64,000 nucleotides of DNA from CAZGSN01 sp964371655. Its GTDB lineage: Bacteria; Desulfobacterota; Binatia; HRBIN30. The position numbers and the translations under genes are program-made. Below, in pieces: positions 60,570-64,000 of this stretch; the first letter of the stretch is position 1, and every line of letters starts with the position of its first letter. Under the pieces are notes generated by a model. The model searched no databases. It had not been told where the DNA came from and saw nothing but the letters and a program-made list of their open reading frames with translations. The DNA is taken from assembly GCA_964371655.1 (NCBI GenBank), contig CAYJOD010000015.1, positions 34,863-98,862 of the forward strand, read 5' to 3'.

Positions 60570-61509
60570 GAGGCGGTCATCGTCTGCGCGGCTGTGAAGC
60601 AGTCGCTGCGTCGGAGCCATGGCTTGGGTCTTGAGGTATTTGCGCTCGATGTCATCCCGAGCGAGGCGAGGGATCTGCAGTGGAATGTCGTTCTCACGGT
60701 GGTCACGGAAGATTCCTCGCCGCGGAAATTGCGACGGCTCGGAATGACAATGGGTGACCCACTACCCGCCTGCCCGGCTGCGCAGGCAGGGACGCCTGCG
60801 CCACCATGCCAGCAATTCCTTGTCAGCCTCTGAGTGCCTGGACTAACGCGGCGTCGGTGTCGGCGTTACGAGCACGGTCACGCTGCCGCAGCCGCTGGCG
60901 ACCCACAAACCCGTTTGCCGGTCGAACTTGTAGAACACAACACAGTCGTCGACGGAGGGCTGGCGGCTACGAACGACGCGCAGCATTGCTCTCCAATCAC
61001 CGGCGCAGGCTGAAGTCCTGCGCAGCTTTGCACTAAAAGTCTCCACGGGTGTCATTCCGAGCCGTTGCACTTCCGCGGCGAGGAATCTTCCGAGTGCTGC
61101 GCCCATCCGACATTCCACTGCAGATTCCTCGCTCTCGCTCGGAATGACAATTGCTGGTGTCGGATAGAAACATACCGAGTCGAGTTTTGGTGCAAAGCCG
61201 TCCTGCGCCTACATGTCAGAAGAGCCCGCGAACGCGGGCTGTAGGCGCAGGACTTCAGCCTGCGCCGCGAGTTGATCTCCGCGCGCAAGGCTCTGTCCGG
61301 GACTTTGCCTTGGCCCCGCTCCTGAAACGGAGCCACTCGCGGAGATGCGGAGGCCGATGCAAGCCCTCCAGGCACAGCCGGACTCTGGCTTTCGTCCCGC
61401 ATCGTGGCAAACTGCCGCGCATGACGAGCATCGGCGAGCGCGTTGCTGCGGCCATGGCGACGGCGGGAGCGGGGGCACGAATCATGGTAGCCGGGAGGGC
61501 CGCACCGCG
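60570..61509. repeat. 940-bp repeat mosaic
   Basis: ATTCCGAGC-type palindromes at 60648-60757 and 61050-61152, a CCTGCCCGGCTGCGCAGGCA palindrome at 60762-60832, and arms GGCGCAGGCTGAAGTCCTGC (61002) and GCGCAGGACTTCAGCCTGCG (61245) that flank the second ATTCCGAGC copy, so one element seems inserted in another. At 60843-60960 the minus strand could encode VDDCVVFYKFDRQTGLWVAS ending in TPTPTPR, possibly the tail of a lost secreted protein gene. No complete gene is seen. Confidence 0.75.
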
Positions 61510-63906
61510 ATGATGCTCGAGTGGTTCATGCACGCGCCCTCGCGGGCGGCGTGGCGTGGTCGGGCGAGGGTGCTCCTTGCCACCGTTGTCAGTTGCGTTT
61601 GGGTCGTGTCGATTGCCGATATCTGTGCCGCTGCTGCGCCGATCGTTGGCGCGGGTGCGGCGCTGTACGTGGGCGCCAAGGCGTGCGCGCCATGTCACGC
61701 GAAGGCATACGAAAGCTGGCGGGGCTCGCATCATGCCTTGGCGATGCAGCCGGCGGACGAGCACACCGTGCTCGCGAGCTTCAACCGCACGCGCTTTACC
61801 TATGCCGGCATCAGCTCGACCTTCTTCAAGCGTGACGGGAAATTCTTCGTCAATACCGACGGTCCGGACGGCGTGCTCGCCGACTACGAGATCGCGTACA
61901 CCTTCGGGGTGTCGCCGCTGCAGCAGTATCTGATCGCGTTCCCCAACGGCGGTCTGCAGGCGCTCGGCATTGCCTGGGATACGCGCCCGAAGCAGAGCGG
62001 CGGCCAGCGTTGGTTCCACCTTTATCCGGACGACAAGGTGGATTTTCGCGACGTGCTGCATTGGAGCGGCCCGGCGCAGAACTGGAACTACATGTGTTCC
62101 GAATGCCACTCGACCAACGTGCGCAAGAACTACGACGCGGACAGCGGTCACTTCGCGACGACGTGGTCGGAGATCGATGTCTCCTGCGAGGCTTGCCACG
62201 GCCCGGGCTCCGAGCACGTCGAGTGGGGCCGGCGCGTGCGGGCCGCCGCTGCGAAAGGCGCTGGGGTAGCGGCGCCGAAGAGCACCCCTTCCGAACCGCT
62301 GCTTCCAGACCACGGAGTCGAAGACAGCAAAGGCCTGGTCGTGAATCTCGCCGCACCCGGCGGTGCGTGGGTGTTCGACGCCGGAGCTCCGATCGCGCAC
62401 CTCAGCGGCGCGCGCGATACGCATCCACAAGTCATCTGTGCGCGCTGTCACGCTCGTCGCGCACAGATGGGCGAGGACTACGACCAGACCCAGCCGCTCG
62501 GGCAGACCCACATGCTGGCGCTGTTGTCGGAGCCGCTCTACCACGCCGATGGCCAGATTCTCGACGAAGTTTTCGAGTACGGCTCGTTTCTGCAGAGCGC
62601 CATGCACGCACGCGGCGTCGTCTGCGGCGACTGTCACGACTCGCACAGCGGGCAGCTGCGCGCCGCGGGCAATGCCGTGTGCGCCAAGTGCCACCAGCCG
62701 TCGCACTACGACACCCCAGCCCACCATCACCACAAGGCGGGCACGGACGCGGCCCGTTGCGTCGGCTGCCACATGCTGGCGCGTACCTACATGGTCGTGC
62801 ATACCCGCCACGACCACAGCTTCCGGGTTCCGCGTCCGGACCTGTCGGTGACTCTCGGGACTCCGAACGCGTGCACCGACTGCCACAAGGACCGCGCGCC
62901 GCAATGGGCCGCCGATGCCGTGGTCAAGTGGTATGGCCCGACGCGTAGCCGTGGACCGCGCTACGCGGCGGCGCTGGCCGCCGGTCGCAAGCATCAGGCC
63001 GGAGCGGATCGCCTGCTCGCCGACGTCGTCGCCAACCGCTCTTTTCCGGTGATCGTTCGGGCCACGGCGTTGAGCCTTCTGGAGAATTTCCCGGGCGCGT
63101 CGATGGCGCTGGTTGAGCGTTCGCTGCAGGACGAAGACCCGCTCTTGCGCCGCGAGGCGCTATCGCTGCTCGTCTCTTGGGAGCCGCAACGGCGCTGGCA
63201 GCTGGGAGCGCCGCTGTTGAGCGATCCGATCCGCGCGGTGCGCTTCGCCGCCGTAGTTGCTCTCGCCGACGTGCCTGGGGCGATGCCGCCTCAGGCGATG
63301 CCGCCTGCGGTCGTGCCGATCACGGCCGAGCAGCGCATCGCGTTCGATCACGCCGTCGTCGAGTATCGCGCCATGCAGGCCTTCAACGCCGATCGCGCCG
63401 AAGCCTGGCTCAATCTCGGTGCTCTCGATGTTCGACTCGGCAACCCGGCGCCGGCCGTCGCTGCGTATCAACGTGCCATCGCCCTGCAGCCGTCGTTCAT
63501 GCCCGCCTACGTGAACCTCGCCGACCTGTATCGCGAGCAGGAGCGCGACGTCGATGGCGAACGTGTGCTGCGACAGGGGCTCGGGCGCGAGCCGGGCGTG
63601 GCCGACGTCCATCACGCTCTCGGCCTGCTGCTGGTCCGCCAGAAGCGCATGGACGAAGCGCTCGCCGAGCTCGCCAGGGCGGCGCAGCTCGATCGCGACT
63701 CGCCGCGCTATGCCTACGTCTACGCGATTGCCCTCGACAGCGTCGGCCAGCGCCAGCAGGCGCTGGCGGTGCTCGCCGCGGCTCAGCATCGCTTCAGCGC
63801 CGATCGCGACATTCTCGCGGCGCTCGTGCAGCTGGCGGGGCAGAGCGGCGATGCCGTCGGCGCCGCGCAGTGGGCGCAGCAGCTGCGCGGGCTCGAGCGC
63901 CGGTAG
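61510..63906 (+). CDS. Secreted octahaem cytochrome c with HEAT-like and TPR C-terminus
   Basis: 798 residues from the ATG at 61510 (GGGAGGG ten nt upstream); the frame is open from 61345. A signal sequence/anchor follows (VLLATVVSCVWVVSIADICA). Eight CxxCH haem motifs are present: CAPCH, CSECH, CEACH, CARCH, CGDCH, CAKCH, CVGCH and CTDCH, all in the first ~470 residues. The part after that is helical: HEAT-like pairs (LLRREALSLLVSWEPQRRWQ, VRFAAVVALADVPGAM) and three to four TPR units (AWLNLGALDVRLGNPAPAVA, VADVHHALGLLLVRQKRMDE). This layout is found in extracytoplasmic cytochromes of the c554 type from Gram-negative anaerobes and nitrifiers. Electron partner unknown. Confidence 0.9.
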   Translation: MMLEWFMHAPSRAAWRGRARVLLATVVSCVWVVSIADICAAAAPIVGAGAALYVGAKACAPCHAKAYESWRGSHHALAMQPADEHTVLASFNRTRFTYAGISSTFFKRDGKFFVNTDGPDGVLADYEIAYTFGVSPLQQYLIAFPNGGLQALGIAWDTRPKQSGGQRWFHLYPDDKVDFRDVLHWSGPAQNWNYMCSECHSTNVRKNYDADSGHFATTWSEIDVSCEACHGPGSEHVEWGRRVRAAAAKGAGVAAPKSTPSEPLLPDHGVEDSKGLVVNLAAPGGAWVFDAGAPIAHLSGARDTHPQVICARCHARRAQMGEDYDQTQPLGQTHMLALLSEPLYHADGQILDEVFEYGSFLQSAMHARGVVCGDCHDSHSGQLRAAGNAVCAKCHQPSHYDTPAHHHHKAGTDAARCVGCHMLARTYMVVHTRHDHSFRVPRPDLSVTLGTPNACTDCHKDRAPQWAADAVVKWYGPTRSRGPRYAAALAAGRKHQAGADRLLADVVANRSFPVIVRATALSLLENFPGASMALVERSLQDEDPLLRREALSLLVSWEPQRRWQLGAPLLSDPIRAVRFAAVVALADVPGAMPPQAMPPAVVPITAEQRIAFDHAVVEYRAMQAFNADRAEAWLNLGALDVRLGNPAPAVAAYQRAIALQPSFMPAYVNLADLYREQERDVDGERVLRQGLGREPGVADVHHALGLLLVRQKRMDEALAELARAAQLDRDSPRYAYVYAIALDSVGQRQQALAVLAAAQHRFSADRDILAALVQLAGQSGDAVGAAQWAQQLRGLERR

Positions 63907-64000
63907 AATAGCCGCGCTCGTCCGAGGTCGTCTGCAAACTATTCTTGGGGCTCGTGACTAGGGGCTGGGGGCTCGGGAAGAGCTGGGAAGACCCAAGCCC
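63907..64000. repeat. GTTGTCTCA element, partial copy at right edge
   Basis: From about 63930 the sequence follows the 51430-51543 element (CTTGGGGCTCGTGACTAGGG, GGCTCGGGAAGAGCTGGGAA) until the window ends. Just upstream, AGCCGCGCTCG also resembles the flank of the left copy near 48812. Confidence 0.8.

Noticed and set aside
60843..61118. Minus-strand 91-codon frame with a TPTPTPR end
   Set aside because: Part of it is an ATTCCGAGC repeat; only the last ~40 codons could be a relic of a secreted protein gene, too little to call a gene.
1..64000. Transposase-bearing insertion sequences, tRNA, rRNA genes
   Set aside because: No transposase or integrase motif was recognised in any frame, and no cloverleaf or rRNA-like sequence was noticed by eye; a tRNAscan or Infernal run would be needed to exclude small RNAs.

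Overview
The window is high-GC DNA from a Gram-negative bacterium. Lipoprotein signals, LolA/LolB-like factors, an OpgG protein and multihaem cytochromes point to a double membrane. Secreted proteins carrying ELWxxDGT repeats, FG-GAP repeats and the myxobacterial-type Cys-rich repeat (CGNGxxxxGExCDDGN) suggest a deltaproteobacterial, Myxococcota or Binatota-like lineage. That placement is an inference from gene content; there is no rRNA marker here.

Layout. (1) 1-14.7 kb, minus strand: a secretome island of seven genes, each with a signal peptide or lipobox and mostly strong Shine-Dalgarno sites: an FG-GAP protein cut by the left edge, a BMP-type binding lipoprotein, a beta-helix protein, two ELWxxDGT proteins, a DUF1554-like protein and a lipase-like protein. 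Three of them end in the same ~323-residue domain of unknown function. (2) 15.2-17.3 kb: a NarX/NarL-type two-component pair. (3) 17.6-24.9 kb: scattered metabolic genes (acyl-CoA dehydrogenase, methyltransferase, YjbQ, hydrolase, OpgG) and a Cys-rich secreted protein. (4) 24.8-38.3 kb, plus strand: the centrepiece, a type II fatty-acid/polyketide-like cluster with two pairs of ketosynthase plus Cys-less ketosynthase (chain-length-factor-like), a B12-binding radical SAM enzyme, a ketoreductase, an acyl carrier protein, a FabZ-like dehydratase, LolA- and LolB-like proteins and an MMPL exporter. A PaaK-like ligase at 44.8 kb probably belongs to it: 80 bp upstream lies a fragment of an MMPL 3' end. 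(5) 38.9-41.4 kb, minus: arsM-arsS and a drastically shortened PiT-type transporter. (6) 42.5-44.3 kb: CPA2 antiporter and a small membrane protein. (7) 46.4-52.5 kb: a UPF0175/DUF3368 toxin-antitoxin pair, a ThiH-like radical SAM enzyme, a deacetylase/flippase-like/ICMT-like operon flanked by a 114-bp inverted repeat, and an epoxide-hydrolase-like protein. (8) 52.8-64 kb: two family III CoA-transferases, acetate kinase coupled to a GH94-like phosphorylase, and an octahaem cytochrome with TPRs.

The second major theme is the intergenic DNA. Almost every gap is filled with imperfect palindromes from more than ten different families, often nested in one another. Several have entered genes: in frame inside ackA and the GH94-like gene, and at the 3' ends of a ketosynthase gene and the antiporter gene. 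They also inflate many apparent ORFs upstream of true starts, so starts were moved inward where motif, ribosome-binding-site and overlap evidence allowed.

Limits: all family calls are from motif recognition by eye; no database search, structure prediction or promoter prediction was run. No tRNA, rRNA, CRISPR array or insertion-sequence transposase was recognised.
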